NCBI RefSeq assembly: GCF_014192105.1 | Contig: NZ_JACHXK010000032.1 | Location: 1-54,467, forward strand | Source of the DNA: Paenibacillus phyllosphaerae | GTDB taxonomy: Bacteria; Bacillota; Bacilli; Paenibacillales; Paenibacillaceae | Direction: 5' to 3' | DNA length: 54,467 bases | Part shown: piece after piece, positions 8,916 to 18,185 of the stretch | Layout of the letters: each line of letters begins with the position of its first letter | Position numbering within the stretch: the first letter of the stretch is position 1 | Program-made: the position numbers and the translations under genes | The notes under the pieces: model-generated | Told to the model about the DNA's origin: nothing | Seen by the model: the letters and a program-made list of their open reading frames with translations, nothing else | Databases searched by the model: none

Positions 8916-10325
8916 ATGAAAAAACGATTCGTTACGAAAAGCACGGTTTCAGTCAGTTCACTGCTTGTCATGGCCATGCTTGCGGCCTGCTCGACGAACA
9001 ACGGTACGAATACGGAGCAGACGCAATCGGCAGCGCAGCCGGAGAGTACGGCCGAGAAAACCAAAATCTCCTATTGGTCCATCGACCGGCATGATATGGA
9101 TTACATGCAGCAGCAGGTGGATTCCTTTAACGCAACGAACACGGACAACATCGAAGTCGAGATGAAAGTCATGGCGGATAACTACAATCAGGCGGTTGAG
9201 GTTGCGTTCGCAAGCAAACAGGCGCCCGATATATTCCGAAGCGGGGATTTTCAGACTTTCGTGAGCAAAGGCTATTACGCCCAGCTGGACTCGCTGCTCA
9301 GCCAGGAGTTTCTGGCCAAGTTTGACGGCTTGCTGGTCGAAGATATTTATTCGAAGGACGGCCATGTCTATACGTTGCCGAACAGCGGCCAGTTCTGGCG
9401 CTTAATCTATAATGCGGATCTGATGGAGAAGGCCGGCTACGCCGAGCCGCCTAAGACGCTCGATGAGATGGTGGACGCGGCCAACAAAATAACGGAGCAA
9501 GGTAAATCTGCAGGCGTCTATGGGTTCGCGAGCAATTTCAAGAACGGCTCGGGCTTTACGCGTCCTGCCTTTGCATCGGGTTCATTGAGCTCGGCGACGA
9601 GCCATGAGGGATACAACTACCAGACCGGCGAATTCGACTTTGGCATGTATCGCGATATCGCATCCGCAATGCGCCAAATCAAGGAAGACGGCAGCATGAT
9701 TCCCGGCGCCGAGTCGCTGGACATCGACCCGCTTCGCGCGCAATTCGCGCAAGGGAAAATCGGCATGTACGTGAACCACTCCAGCGAGCCGGCTGTCTAC
9801 GCCTCCCAGTTCCCGACCGACATTCGTTGGGCCTCGGCGCTCGTGCCGACGAAGGACGGTCAGATGAATGGCGTAACCTGGGTGAATGCCGGCGGTTATC
9901 TTGGCATCAGCGCCCAGTCGGACAAACAGGAGGCAGCTGCCAAATTCCTCGAGTTCTTGTACGGCACGGAGCTTCGTGCGGAGTATCAGGAGAAAGGGCT
10001 GGGGCTGTCCGTCCTTCCTTACGTGAGCGAAGTGGCAGGCAAGCCTGAGCTGGCCGGGATCGATGGATTCCTCCCGACCAAGTACGATGGGATGTATCCC
10101 GTGACGCCGCTATCGATTACGGATACGAAGCTGGAAGGCAAGAAGTTCACCGATGTCTTCATTGAGTATATTCTAACGGGCAAACCGGATCTGGAAGAGG
10201 CGATCTCGGATTTGAATGCCAGGTATGCAAAAGCGCTCGCGGCCGCTCGTGCCGAGGGGCTGACGAATATTGAGGCGAATCCGTCATTCAATGCCGCAAG
10301 CCTCCAGGGGACGCTCGGCGAATAG
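8916..10325 (+). CDS. Extracellular sugar-binding lipoprotein
   Basis: A 469-residue family 1 solute-binding protein. The N-terminus is a lipoprotein signal with lipobox LAAC (Cys near residue 25), followed by a Thr/Glu-rich linker. The mature part starts with KISYWSIDRHDMDYMQQQVD and includes the usual hinge features (APDIFRSGD, AQFAQGKIGMYV). It would capture an oligosaccharide outside the membrane and deliver it to the 3606/4508 permeases. It has its own candidate promoter and operator, so it can be made in excess of the permeases. A hairpin follows the stop before the heparinase-type gene. Confidence 0.92.
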   Translation: MKKRFVTKSTVSVSSLLVMAMLAACSTNNGTNTEQTQSAAQPESTAEKTKISYWSIDRHDMDYMQQQVDSFNATNTDNIEVEMKVMADNYNQAVEVAFASKQAPDIFRSGDFQTFVSKGYYAQLDSLLSQEFLAKFDGLLVEDIYSKDGHVYTLPNSGQFWRLIYNADLMEKAGYAEPPKTLDEMVDAANKITEQGKSAGVYGFASNFKNGSGFTRPAFASGSLSSATSHEGYNYQTGEFDFGMYRDIASAMRQIKEDGSMIPGAESLDIDPLRAQFAQGKIGMYVNHSSEPAVYASQFPTDIRWASALVPTKDGQMNGVTWVNAGGYLGISAQSDKQEAAAKFLEFLYGTELRAEYQEKGLGLSVLPYVSEVAGKPELAGIDGFLPTKYDGMYPVTPLSITDTKLEGKKFTDVFIEYILTGKPDLEEAISDLNARYAKALAAARAEGLTNIEANPSFNAASLQGTLGE

Positions 10326-10338
10326 GCGATAGGAGACG

Positions 10339-10364
10339 AAAAGGCTGCCCGCGTGCAGCCTTTT
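10339..10364 (+). terminator. Hairpin after the binding-protein gene
   Basis: AAAAGGCTGC and GCAGCCTTTT form a 10-pair stem around a six-base loop, ending in four T. The gene downstream is on the same strand with no clear promoter in the gap, so this may be a partial terminator that lowers expression of the enzyme genes relative to the binding protein. Confidence 0.7.
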
Positions 10365-10416
10365 CCTATAAGGAATAGGAACCGCTGTTGCGACAAAAGG
10401 AAAGGCGGAGGAACCG

Positions 10417-12297
10417 ATGGACCATCTATTCTTCAAGGCAGAGGACAGAAGCGAGTGGGGAACAAGCTACCGTCGGCTGTTCCCGCAGAAAACGGAAGAA
10501 GCGATTGCGGAGGCGGATCGCTGGTGCCAAGGCAGCAGCTTTCTCTGGAAAGGCCGCGAGATCGACATGGGCGACCCGATCGATTGGCTGCATAACCCGA
10601 CGGGAGATAAGGAATTTACGTGGGGGATAAACCGATTCAAGCATCTGCGCGCGCTAGGTATCGCATATGCTTGCACCGGCGAAGAGAAATATGCGGCGAA
10701 AGCGCTGGAGCATATCCTCGGATGGATCGAAACTCAGCCGTATCCAAGGGAATTGCCCGCACAGGAGATCGTGTATTTCCAACGGCCGGGTCCTTGGCGG
10801 TTGCTCGAGACGGGACTTCGGCTTCGGCAGTGGGTCTATGCGTACCACTTCTTCCATGGATCGGACAGTTGGAACGAAGCGGAAGAGCGCCGATTTTTCG
10901 CATCGGTGAAGGAACATGCCTGGTTTCTGTCGACTTATCCCGCCAGCATAGAGATCAATCATTCCATCATGCATATGATCGGCTTGCTCAGCGCATCGCT
11001 AACGTTCGGATCTTGGGACGAAAGCGCAGCGTGGCGTGCATTTGCGATTGAGCGCCTTGAATCGTGTATCCGGGTCCAGGTGCTTCAAGACGGGGTACAT
11101 ACAGAGCTGACGCCGCACTATCACATGGTTTCGCTTGAACTGTTCATCGATTGCGCCGATATGCTCCGCAAGCGGGGGCTAACGTTCTCGGAGGAGTATG
11201 AACGCATACTTGCGGGTATGGTGCGATTCTCGCGCTGCATGACCAGGCAGGATGGGAGCATGGCGCCATTCGCGGACTCGTACGCCAGTCATCCGCCGGA
11301 TGTGAATGCGGCTGCGCTGTACTATGGCCGTCCTGATTGGATTCTCCATGAGCAGATTCATGAGCAGTTCTGGACGGTTGGCCCCGAACGGCTGACGACA
11401 TTGATCGAAGGTGCTGAGCATAACCAAGATATGCCGATTGCTAACGATGAAGGTCTGCCCTTTGCATTCCCGGAAGCGGGCTACTATGGGCTTGGCGACG
11501 CTCAGCACAAGCTGATCTTCGATGCAGCGGCGCTAGGCGGACCGCATGGACACGCAGACGCGCTTTCCTTCGAATTATGCGCTTACGGCGAAGCGTTGTT
11601 CGTCGATCCGGGCACGTATACCTATGTGGAGAATCCATGGCGCCGCTATTTCAAGAGCACGTCAGCGCATAACACGGTTCTGGTGGACGGTCAGGACCAA
11701 ACCCCATACTTACGTACGCAGCGTTGGGGTACGCCAGAGGCGCAAGTTACCTTAACGAACTGGGAGCCAGAGAGACAGCTCATCTGCGCGGAACATAACG
11801 GCTATGAAGCGCGCGGCGTAACGCACTGCCGAGCCGTATGGTTTCTGCCGAGCGGGGAATGGGTCATCTATGACCGCTTGACCAGTACGGGAGCGCATAC
11901 CTACCAGCATCGGCTGCATAGCAGGTTGTTGGAATGGAAGATCGAGAAGCTCGCTGAGCAACAGCATGCCGCATTCTACGCGAAAGGCGCCGGACTGCTT
12001 ACTGGCCAACAGCCATTAGGCTGCGAAATGCTCGTGTTCGGACCGAAGACGATGGAGCTTGACGTGGAAGACAGCTGGGAATCGGTCCATCCGATGACGA
12101 TGGCAGCCTTAAAGGTTGTACAAGGACTATTGACTACAGCGGAAGACGGTTGGTTCATCACCGTGCTCAAGCCTTTCGTTGGGGAGGGCGAGTTGCGGCC
12201 GGCAGAATGGCAAGTTCACGCCGAGCACGGACAGCCCGTCTTGAGCTGGATTCGGGGACGGGAAGCCGCTTATTTTCATCTGCCTGCCCAACAATGA
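10417..12297 (+). CDS. Heparinase II/III family polysaccharide lyase-like protein
   Basis: A 626-residue protein with an N-terminal alpha/alpha-toroid half and a C-terminal beta-sandwich half, as in heparinase II/III and oligo-alginate lyases. The toroid carries SIEINHSIMHMIG and TELTPHYHMVSLEL, which resemble the active-site Asn/His/Tyr helices. The C-terminal half has the family signature GGPHGHADALSFEL near residue 374, then VDPGTYTY and STSAHNTVLVDG. No signal peptide is visible, so it should act in the cytoplasm on imported oligosaccharides. The ribosome site GGAGG precedes the ATG. The exact substrate (heparin-like, alginate-like or other uronide) cannot be read from the sequence. Confidence 0.88.
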   Translation: MDHLFFKAEDRSEWGTSYRRLFPQKTEEAIAEADRWCQGSSFLWKGREIDMGDPIDWLHNPTGDKEFTWGINRFKHLRALGIAYACTGEEKYAAKALEHILGWIETQPYPRELPAQEIVYFQRPGPWRLLETGLRLRQWVYAYHFFHGSDSWNEAEERRFFASVKEHAWFLSTYPASIEINHSIMHMIGLLSASLTFGSWDESAAWRAFAIERLESCIRVQVLQDGVHTELTPHYHMVSLELFIDCADMLRKRGLTFSEEYERILAGMVRFSRCMTRQDGSMAPFADSYASHPPDVNAAALYYGRPDWILHEQIHEQFWTVGPERLTTLIEGAEHNQDMPIANDEGLPFAFPEAGYYGLGDAQHKLIFDAAALGGPHGHADALSFELCAYGEALFVDPGTYTYVENPWRRYFKSTSAHNTVLVDGQDQTPYLRTQRWGTPEAQVTLTNWEPERQLICAEHNGYEARGVTHCRAVWFLPSGEWVIYDRLTSTGAHTYQHRLHSRLLEWKIEKLAEQQHAAFYAKGAGLLTGQQPLGCEMLVFGPKTMELDVEDSWESVHPMTMAALKVVQGLLTTAEDGWFITVLKPFVGEGELRPAEWQVHAEHGQPVLSWIRGREAAYFHLPAQQ

Positions 12298-12310
12298 CGG
12301 AGGTGAGGAC

Positions 12311-14707
12311 ATGACATTCACGAACGGTTTTATCCATCATTATTACATTGCAGGACCGGTATTTACCGATTTCATCGCGGATAAAACAGACAAGAACCAG
12401 ATCCGTTATGAGCAATACCTCAGATCCATCGTAGCTGACCGAGATCAGCCCGCTCCCGCTGGCAAGATCATCATCGGTGAGCTAAGCGAGCTTGGTCTTC
12501 CCTGGGAATATTACTATCCGAGCAGCGGCTTTGTTAATGTCAGCCAGTTCTCGTATACGCCGCAGAAGGTGGAGTTACTGGCAGCGACCTGTCTCGTTGC
12601 CCAAGAGGACATCGAGGTTCAAGCCATCGTCTGGACCTATACCGCACTGGATGTGTGGCTCGATGGCGAGAAGATCTGCTCGGTCCATGAACCCGTCTAT
12701 AAACCGATCAAGAAACAGCCGATCACGTTGAATCTGACCAAAGGCCAGAACACGTTATTGATCCGCATGCAGAATTTGGCGGTCAGAGATACGCGGAATA
12801 TATTCGGCATTCAACTCTTGGAGCACCTGGAGAAAATCGAGTCCGCGCATCCGGATGCCGGAAACGCCCAGCCGTTCCTTGATTTGGAGAACTGGTTAGC
12901 CGGTATCGAGTTGAAGGGGAATAAGCTCTACCTTCCGCAACATGCGCCATGCCGGGTTTATTTGAGCTACGATGACGATACTGCGGGCAGCGCTGGCATC
13001 GAGATCAGCAGTGAGAACATCGTGGATATCAATGAGCGTGCAACCCTAGCGGTTATTCATGGGGAAATCCAACATCGAACCATGAGCCGCAAAATCGAGT
13101 TGTTGGCGCATAAAAAGCCGACGTACCGCAAGCTGCCTTCCTTGGAAGCGACTCAAAGGGACATGTTCGATGAGTTGGCCGAATTGGGTACGGATTCGCC
13201 GTTTCGTCCTCTGCGCTTCGGCTTGTTCTACGTGCTGGCACGCTGGAATTCGGGAAATCGGTCCGAGCATGATGAAGCGCATATCATCCGGGCGATCGAG
13301 CAAATTGAACGAAGAGAAGACTGCTCTGACTTTCATCTGGCCGGTTTACTCCGTCTGATGCGGTTCCATTCCTTGCCCGAGGATATATCCGCAAGGGCAC
13401 GACAAGCCATTCTGAATTACCGGTATTGGATGACGGAGAAGGGCTCTGACGGCATGTGCTTCTGGAGCGAGAACCATGCGCTGATGTTCTATATCTGCGC
13501 CTATATGGCCGGCGAGATGTACCCGGAGAAGCATTTTCCAAGATCGGATCGAACGGGCCTGGAAGTCAATCGAGTCGCCCGGCATAGGATACGGCAATGG
13601 CTTGCGGACGTAGAGGAATACGGTTTCGAGGAGTTCCTGAGCGCGGATTACATGTGCGTCACGCTTGGCGCCTTGCTTAATGTCGTTGATTTTGCGGAGG
13701 AAGAATCGTCACGCGCGTCGGGCTTAATCGATCTCATGCTGAAATCGTTTGCCTGCCACGCCTTCCGCGGGTCCATCGTTGCGCCGCAGGCGAGGATCTA
13801 CCGTTCCGTCATTCTTCCCTTCACGCAATCCGCGCAGGCGCTCATTCATCTTCTGAATAACGATACGCCCGTCGGGAACAGCGAATGGATCGTCTTCTTA
13901 ATGAAGAGCCGTTATCAGCTGCCTTATCATTATGCCAGCCTGATGGAAGAACCGATGAAGATGGAGTATCCAACCGGCAACGCCTATGTGAAACTTACCA
14001 AACACAGGCACTATATGTTGACCTCGGTGCAGTCGCCTCGATACGACGAGAGACCGTCGTTCTGGGAGAACAATAGCTTTGTGGAGTCCGTTGATATCGA
14101 ATCCAATGATTATATCAAATCCTTTAACGAACGCTTTCACGGCACGTCCCGGTTTGAGCCCGGCGTGTATGGCTACCAGCAGCATATGTGGTATGCGGCG
14201 CTCGATAACGATACGGTCGTATTCACGAATCATCCCGGTGAGATGTCGGATGACGGAGGGATGCGCCCCGGTTATTGGTACGGGAACGGCGTTATGCCAG
14301 CCATCAAGCAGCAGGATAATCGGCTTGGCGTGATCTACGAGATCGGGGAAGAGCATCCGATCGCATTCACGCATTTGTTTTTCCCATCGGCCAAATTTCA
14401 TGCCGTTGCGCATGTCGGGAATTGGTTGTTCGGTCAGAAGGACGGCGGCTATGTGGCGATTTGGTGCAGCGATGCCTTGCTCCCTCATCACGATCGCTTG
14501 ATCGATTGCGAGTACCGGGCGTACGGGAGACGAATGGCCTATCTTTGCGAGTGCGCTTCAAGGGAGGAGTTTGCGACCCTCGATCCGTTCATCGCCTATT
14601 GTCAGCAGCTTCAACCGGCATTCGATTCCTATCAACTTCGGTTGTATACAGCCGATGGATATTCGTTAACCGCGAAGAAGTGCGATAACATCACGCAATA
14701 TATTTAG
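12311..14707 (+). CDS. Large protein of unknown function, possible new toroid carbohydrate enzyme
   Basis: A 798-residue protein I cannot place in a named family. Residues about 70-180 look like a beta-sandwich resembling galactose-binding-like domains (ALDVWLDGEKICSV, NLTKGQNTLLIRMQN). Residues about 280-500 are helical and include GMCFWSENHALMFYICAYMA and EYGFEEFLSADYM, a pattern recalling alpha/alpha-toroid lyases or hydrolases. The last 300 residues look beta-rich (PGVYGYQQHMWYAALD, VVFTNHPGEM). No signal peptide is seen. It starts 13 bases after the heparinase-type gene behind a GGAGGTGAGG ribosome site, so it is co-translated with a lyase. A carbohydrate-active enzyme is my inference. 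Confidence 0.85.
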   Translation: MTFTNGFIHHYYIAGPVFTDFIADKTDKNQIRYEQYLRSIVADRDQPAPAGKIIIGELSELGLPWEYYYPSSGFVNVSQFSYTPQKVELLAATCLVAQEDIEVQAIVWTYTALDVWLDGEKICSVHEPVYKPIKKQPITLNLTKGQNTLLIRMQNLAVRDTRNIFGIQLLEHLEKIESAHPDAGNAQPFLDLENWLAGIELKGNKLYLPQHAPCRVYLSYDDDTAGSAGIEISSENIVDINERATLAVIHGEIQHRTMSRKIELLAHKKPTYRKLPSLEATQRDMFDELAELGTDSPFRPLRFGLFYVLARWNSGNRSEHDEAHIIRAIEQIERREDCSDFHLAGLLRLMRFHSLPEDISARARQAILNYRYWMTEKGSDGMCFWSENHALMFYICAYMAGEMYPEKHFPRSDRTGLEVNRVARHRIRQWLADVEEYGFEEFLSADYMCVTLGALLNVVDFAEEESSRASGLIDLMLKSFACHAFRGSIVAPQARIYRSVILPFTQSAQALIHLLNNDTPVGNSEWIVFLMKSRYQLPYHYASLMEEPMKMEYPTGNAYVKLTKHRHYMLTSVQSPRYDERPSFWENNSFVESVDIESNDYIKSFNERFHGTSRFEPGVYGYQQHMWYAALDNDTVVFTNHPGEMSDDGGMRPGYWYGNGVMPAIKQQDNRLGVIYEIGEEHPIAFTHLFFPSAKFHAVAHVGNWLFGQKDGGYVAIWCSDALLPHHDRLIDCEYRAYGRRMAYLCECASREEFATLDPFIAYCQQLQPAFDSYQLRLYTADGYSLTAKKCDNITQYI

Positions 14708-14747
14708 TACGGGAATGACTAACTCTTAGACGAAGGTGGTTATGGCA

Positions 14748-15065
14748 ATGGGTCGAATCAACGAGTGGGAGAACGCCGAGCCGGGCGTCAAGCGGAAAGT
14801 GTTCGCGCCGGGTCAGCATCTGATGATGATGGAAGTCCATTTTGAGGAAGGGGCGGAAGGCTACTTGCATCGCCATGTCCATGAGCAGTTATCTTATTGT
14901 CTGGAAGGGAAGCTGGAGTTCCGCATTAACGGAGAGATAACGCTCCTTGCGGCCGGCGAAACCATCTTGATCCCGAGCAATGCCGAACATGGATGCCGGG
15001 CACTGACGAAGAGCAGGCTATTGGATACCTTCACTCCGCTGAGAGAGGATTTGCTTAAAGAGTAG
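14748..15065 (+). CDS. Small cupin-domain protein
   Basis: A single-domain cupin of about 105 residues. The two cupin motifs are visible: GYLHRHVHEQLSYCLEGKLE (metal-binding His residues and Glu) and the second motif around IPSNAEHGCRAL. The ATG at 14748 is preferred because AAGGTGG lies eight bases before it; ATG 14742 and GTG 14736 are in frame. It is the last gene before a terminator and probably belongs to the lyase operon. Small cupins beside uronide-degrading enzymes are often involved in unsaturated-sugar isomerisation (KdgF-type linearisation) or act as sensors. KdgF-like activity is a reasonable but unproven idea here. Confidence 0.88.
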   Translation: MGRINEWENAEPGVKRKVFAPGQHLMMMEVHFEEGAEGYLHRHVHEQLSYCLEGKLEFRINGEITLLAAGETILIPSNAEHGCRALTKSRLLDTFTPLREDLLKE

Positions 15066-15095
15066 ATCCTATCACGAATACAAATACGTTCAATC

Positions 15096-15124
15096 AAATC
15101 CGCTATTAACGCGGATTTTTTTTA
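15096..15124 (+). terminator. Intrinsic terminator after the cupin gene
   Basis: AAATCCGC pairs with GCGGATTT around a seven-base loop and is followed by a T-rich tail. It closes the heparinase/toroid/cupin operon. Confidence 0.85.
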
Positions 15125-15205
15125 TTTGGTGCGCAAGTTACGAACTGCACAATTGCGCGCAAATATATGTCTTTACAAATAATACGCATCGTTATTGTTG
15201 CGTAA

Positions 15206-15270
15206 TTGACGATATAAATATAAAATGACTTATATAATGTTGCATATCGACTTATAAAGACGCATAAGTC
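15206..15270 (+). promoter_or_regulatory. Candidate promoter and operator of the DeoR operon
   Basis: An AT-rich region with TTGACG (15206-15211) and TATATA/TATAAT (15231-15238). Two copies of GACTTATA (15228 and 15249) are spaced 21 bases, and the second forms an inverted repeat with TAAGTC at 15265-15270. The first copy overlaps the -10. DeoR-family repressors commonly bind such repeats in their own promoters. The -35/-10 spacing (19-21) is long, so the exact promoter is uncertain. Confidence 0.4.
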
Positions 15271-15290
15271 AGAAGAGGTGATCGTCAGTT

Positions 15291-16067
15291 ATGTTCCAAG
15301 AAGAACGCATCCATATGATTATGGAACAAATCAACAAGAACAAGCGGATCGATATCAAGGACATCTGCCAACAGTTCGACGTTTCCCGCGATACGGCACG
15401 CCGGGACCTGTTAAGGATGGAAGAACTCGGGCTCGTCCTGCGCACGCATGGGGGAGCGGTCCTGCCGCAGAAGTCGAAGGAAATATTCGAATACAAGGAA
15501 CGGTTGGTCAAGGAATCCAGCGTGAAGCGGGATATCGGGCAACTGGCCGCCTCACTCGTGAACAATGGCGATTTCATCATGATGGACGCGTCGACCACCG
15601 TGCAGTTCGCTGCCGAACATCTTACCGCGGAACAGGTCGTTACGGTCACGAATTCGATCGATATTGCGGACGCGTTGTCGCGGAAGAAAGGGGTACGAAC
15701 CTACCTCTTGGGCGGAGAGCTGAACGTGCATCATCGTTTCCTCTTCGGGCAGGCTGCGATCGACAGTTTGGCCAATTATCAGGTGGACAAATTATTCCTG
15801 GGCGCGTGCGGGATTACGTCCAATGGCTTGTCTTATCCGGATGTGGAGGACGGCGTGGTGAAGCGCGAAATGATCAAGAAGGCGAAACAAGTCATCGTAC
15901 TGGCGGACCATACGAAATTCGGCGACCAGATGTTCTACCAAATCGCAGGGCTGGACGCCATCGATCTGCTCATTACCGACCAGCAGCCAGATCGCCAATT
16001 CATGGAGAAACTTGCCGAGCATCATGTGGAATTGCTCGTCGTATCGGAGGAGGAGCTCGATGATTAA
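15291..16067 (+). CDS. DeoR-family transcriptional regulator
   Basis: A 258-residue repressor with an N-terminal helix-turn-helix (IDIKDICQQFDVSRDTARRD, then MEELGLVLRTHGGAVL, the typical DeoR signature) and a C-terminal DeoRC sugar-phosphate-sensing domain (DASTTVQFAAEHL, FLGACGITSNGLSYPDVED, ADHTKFG). It heads an operon with a HAD phosphatase and an MFS permease, overlapping the phosphatase start by eight bases. DeoR proteins of this type are usually released from DNA by a phosphorylated sugar, which fits a phosphatase in the same operon. Candidate operator repeats lie just upstream of the gene. Confidence 0.92.
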   Translation: MFQEERIHMIMEQINKNKRIDIKDICQQFDVSRDTARRDLLRMEELGLVLRTHGGAVLPQKSKEIFEYKERLVKESSVKRDIGQLAASLVNNGDFIMMDASTTVQFAAEHLTAEQVVTVTNSIDIADALSRKKGVRTYLLGGELNVHHRFLFGQAAIDSLANYQVDKLFLGACGITSNGLSYPDVEDGVVKREMIKKAKQVIVLADHTKFGDQMFYQIAGLDAIDLLITDQQPDRQFMEKLAEHHVELLVVSEEELDD

Positions 16068-16869
16068 ACTGATTGTTAGTGACTTGGACGGTACGCTCCT
16101 GGATCATGAGAAGCGTATTAACGAACGGGATCTCCGTGCCGTTGCCAAAGCGTATGAGCATGGGTTCGACCTCTGTATTGCGTCTGGACGGATGAAATCA
16201 GAGATTCAGATTCTATTGCAGCCCTTTGCGAATCGCTATTATGCGGTCGGCCAGAATGGGGCCACCGTTCATCTGAGAGACCAGCGAATGCTGGCATCGG
16301 CGGAGTTCTCTCCGGAGCTGTCGACGCAGCTGATCCAAGTGACGGGACGCGACGAGTTCATCCAATTCATTCATAGTAACGATGATTCGTACTACGTACG
16401 CGAGTGGAGTGAAGCTGTCGTGCCGTACGAAGCACGGATTATGACCGCGATCTCCACCCATGCCGACCTGGAGGGAGCCATCGCTTCGGACCATATGCGG
16501 TGCAGCAAGCTATCTTACTTCGGAGAGCTGGATAAGCTGGTCGAACTGCAAGCAAAGTTCGAGAACGGTTTCGCCGGCCAGATCGAAACCTTCATCAGCG
16601 ATAAAGATTGTCTGGATGTGATGCCATGCAGCGTCTCCAAGGGAGACGCGTTAAAGCTGCTCATTCGGGAGCTCGGGATCGCGCCGGATGAGATCGCATG
16701 CATCGGCGATTCGTTCAACGATCTATCGATGTTTGCCTTAACGCCGCACAGCTTCGCGATGAGCGAGAGCCGTGAGGAGATCCGCAGCCGGGCGAGCGCG
16801 GTCGTGCATTCCGTTGCCGAAGCCATCGACCGGATCATTGCCTACAACTATACGTCCAGTACGAAATAG
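16060..16869 (+). CDS. HAD-superfamily phosphatase, Cof type
   Basis: A 269-residue cytoplasmic HAD hydrolase of the Cof/IIB group. Motif I is VSDLDGTLLD (nucleophile Asp8 and acid/base Asp10), the cap domain lies in the middle, and motif IV is IACIGDSFNDLSMF near the C-terminus, with a Lys in VSKGDALKLL. The ATG at 16060 lies inside the end of the DeoR gene with GGAGGAGCTCG as ribosome site, so translation is coupled. It probably dephosphorylates a sugar phosphate linked to the sugar handled by the operon. The substrate is not predictable. Confidence 0.92.
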   Translation: MIKLIVSDLDGTLLDHEKRINERDLRAVAKAYEHGFDLCIASGRMKSEIQILLQPFANRYYAVGQNGATVHLRDQRMLASAEFSPELSTQLIQVTGRDEFIQFIHSNDDSYYVREWSEAVVPYEARIMTAISTHADLEGAIASDHMRCSKLSYFGELDKLVELQAKFENGFAGQIETFISDKDCLDVMPCSVSKGDALKLLIRELGIAPDEIACIGDSFNDLSMFALTPHSFAMSESREEIRSRASAVVHSVAEAIDRIIAYNYTSSTK

Positions 16870-16886
16870 GGCAGGGAGATGAGCAT

Positions 16887-18089
16887 ATGAGACGAATGGT
16901 TTGGTTAGGCTGCTTCGCCTACTTTATGGTAGGGTTAGCTACCGTCGTATTCGGGGCTTTGCTGCCGGAGCTGCTGCAAGACTACGGCAAAAGCTACACG
17001 AGCGGCGGCCAGCTGGTATTCGCGCAGTTCGCGGGCTTCTTCCTTGGGGTAGCCTTGACCCCAAGATTGATTTATTGGCTCGGGTACCCGAGGATGATCT
17101 GGCTAGGAATGCTTAGCCTGACAATCATCCACGCAGTCTTCTTCTCCGAACCGATGTGGGGGCTCGTGATCGCATTCGCTGCGCTTAACGGCTGTGGGTT
17201 CGGCATTACGCAGACGGCGCTCGGCACTTATTTGCTCGAGACGACTGATCAAGCCGCGAAGACGATGAGCCGATTGGAGGTTGCATTCGGCATCGGCGCC
17301 TTATTCATGCCGATCATGACGGGCATGCTCATCGCCAAGGTTGACTGGATCTGGGCGTTCGCTATCGTATCGGTCGCCGCTTTCGTCAATCTGCTGTTCT
17401 GGACCAGAAGTGCGCTGACGGCTAGCCGTCATCAGCCAATGAAGACTGTCGCTACGGTGGACGCAGCCGGAGATGTCTCGATGGACAAAACGCCGGTATC
17501 TCCAGCATTGCTGCTCTTATTCGTAGGCTTCATCTTCCTCTATACCGGTCTGGAAACCAGCCTCAACAATTTCTTGCCTTCGATCTTCTCGCAGCAGTTC
17601 GCGCTCCATTCCTCGGACGCCAGCCTATCGGTGACGTTGTTATGGGTGGCGATGGTCGTCGGCCGGTTCGCCACGGGCTACATTGCCGATCGGATTCGGT
17701 ACGATCGGTTCCTGCTGTACAGCGCGATCGGGGCAGGCTTAAGTCTGGCGTGCATGACGATGACCGGGCATCCGATCGCCGCCTTTGGCTTAGTCATGAC
17801 GACAGGCCTGTTCTTATCCGGAATCTTCGCTGTTCTCATTGTGTATGCGAACCGAGTATTCGCGGGGAATACCAAGCGGATCACAAGCACGCTTATCGCA
17901 TCGGGAGGCGTCGGCGGTGCTGTTTTGCCTTATGCGACGGGCTGGAGTATGGATACGATGTCAGCGTCCGGCACGGTCTGGCTGCTCGTCGGCTGCGCTT
18001 TCTTGATGCTGACGTGCATGCTCCGAATCAGGATGACCGCTCGTAGACGTAACGCTGTATCCGTGACGATCGATACTTTTGCGGGGTAG
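16887..18089 (+). CDS. MFS transporter, sugar permease-like
   Basis: A 400-residue major facilitator with about 12 membrane segments. The N-terminal half (GALLPELLQDYGKSYTSGGQ and FGITQTALGTYLLE) recalls the fucose/glucose permease subgroup (FucP, GlcP). A GRFATGYIADRIR loop between segments 8 and 9 fits the MFS motif. It follows the HAD phosphatase by 17 bases with a GGGAG ribosome site. Together with DeoR and the phosphatase it suggests uptake or export of a monosaccharide under DeoR control. The direction and substrate are inference. Confidence 0.88.
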   Translation: MRRMVWLGCFAYFMVGLATVVFGALLPELLQDYGKSYTSGGQLVFAQFAGFFLGVALTPRLIYWLGYPRMIWLGMLSLTIIHAVFFSEPMWGLVIAFAALNGCGFGITQTALGTYLLETTDQAAKTMSRLEVAFGIGALFMPIMTGMLIAKVDWIWAFAIVSVAAFVNLLFWTRSALTASRHQPMKTVATVDAAGDVSMDKTPVSPALLLLFVGFIFLYTGLETSLNNFLPSIFSQQFALHSSDASLSVTLLWVAMVVGRFATGYIADRIRYDRFLLYSAIGAGLSLACMTMTGHPIAAFGLVMTTGLFLSGIFAVLIVYANRVFAGNTKRITSTLIASGGVGGAVLPYATGWSMDTMSASGTVWLLVGCAFLMLTCMLRIRMTARRRNAVSVTIDTFAG

Positions 18090-18136
18090 AGGAGTAGTTT
18101 ATGTTATTGGACAGCGCTCCAATCGTTTGTGCTAAT

Positions 18137-18157
18137 ATGATAGAGGAATATTATCAT
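18137..18157. repeat. Small inverted repeat upstream of the 18186 gene
   Basis: ATGATA and TATCAT flank nine bases. The element lies between a possible promoter (TTGGAC, then TAATAT) and the gene at 18186. It could be an operator or a leader hairpin. Confidence 0.3.
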
Positions 18158-18185
18158 TTCACACCGATAACTGGAGAGTCCTACG

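Noticed and set aside
15278..16063. A 261-codon frame overlapping the DeoR gene in another phase
   Set aside because: The DeoR frame shows HTH and sensor motifs; the alternative is Arg/Gly-rich and unrecognisable.
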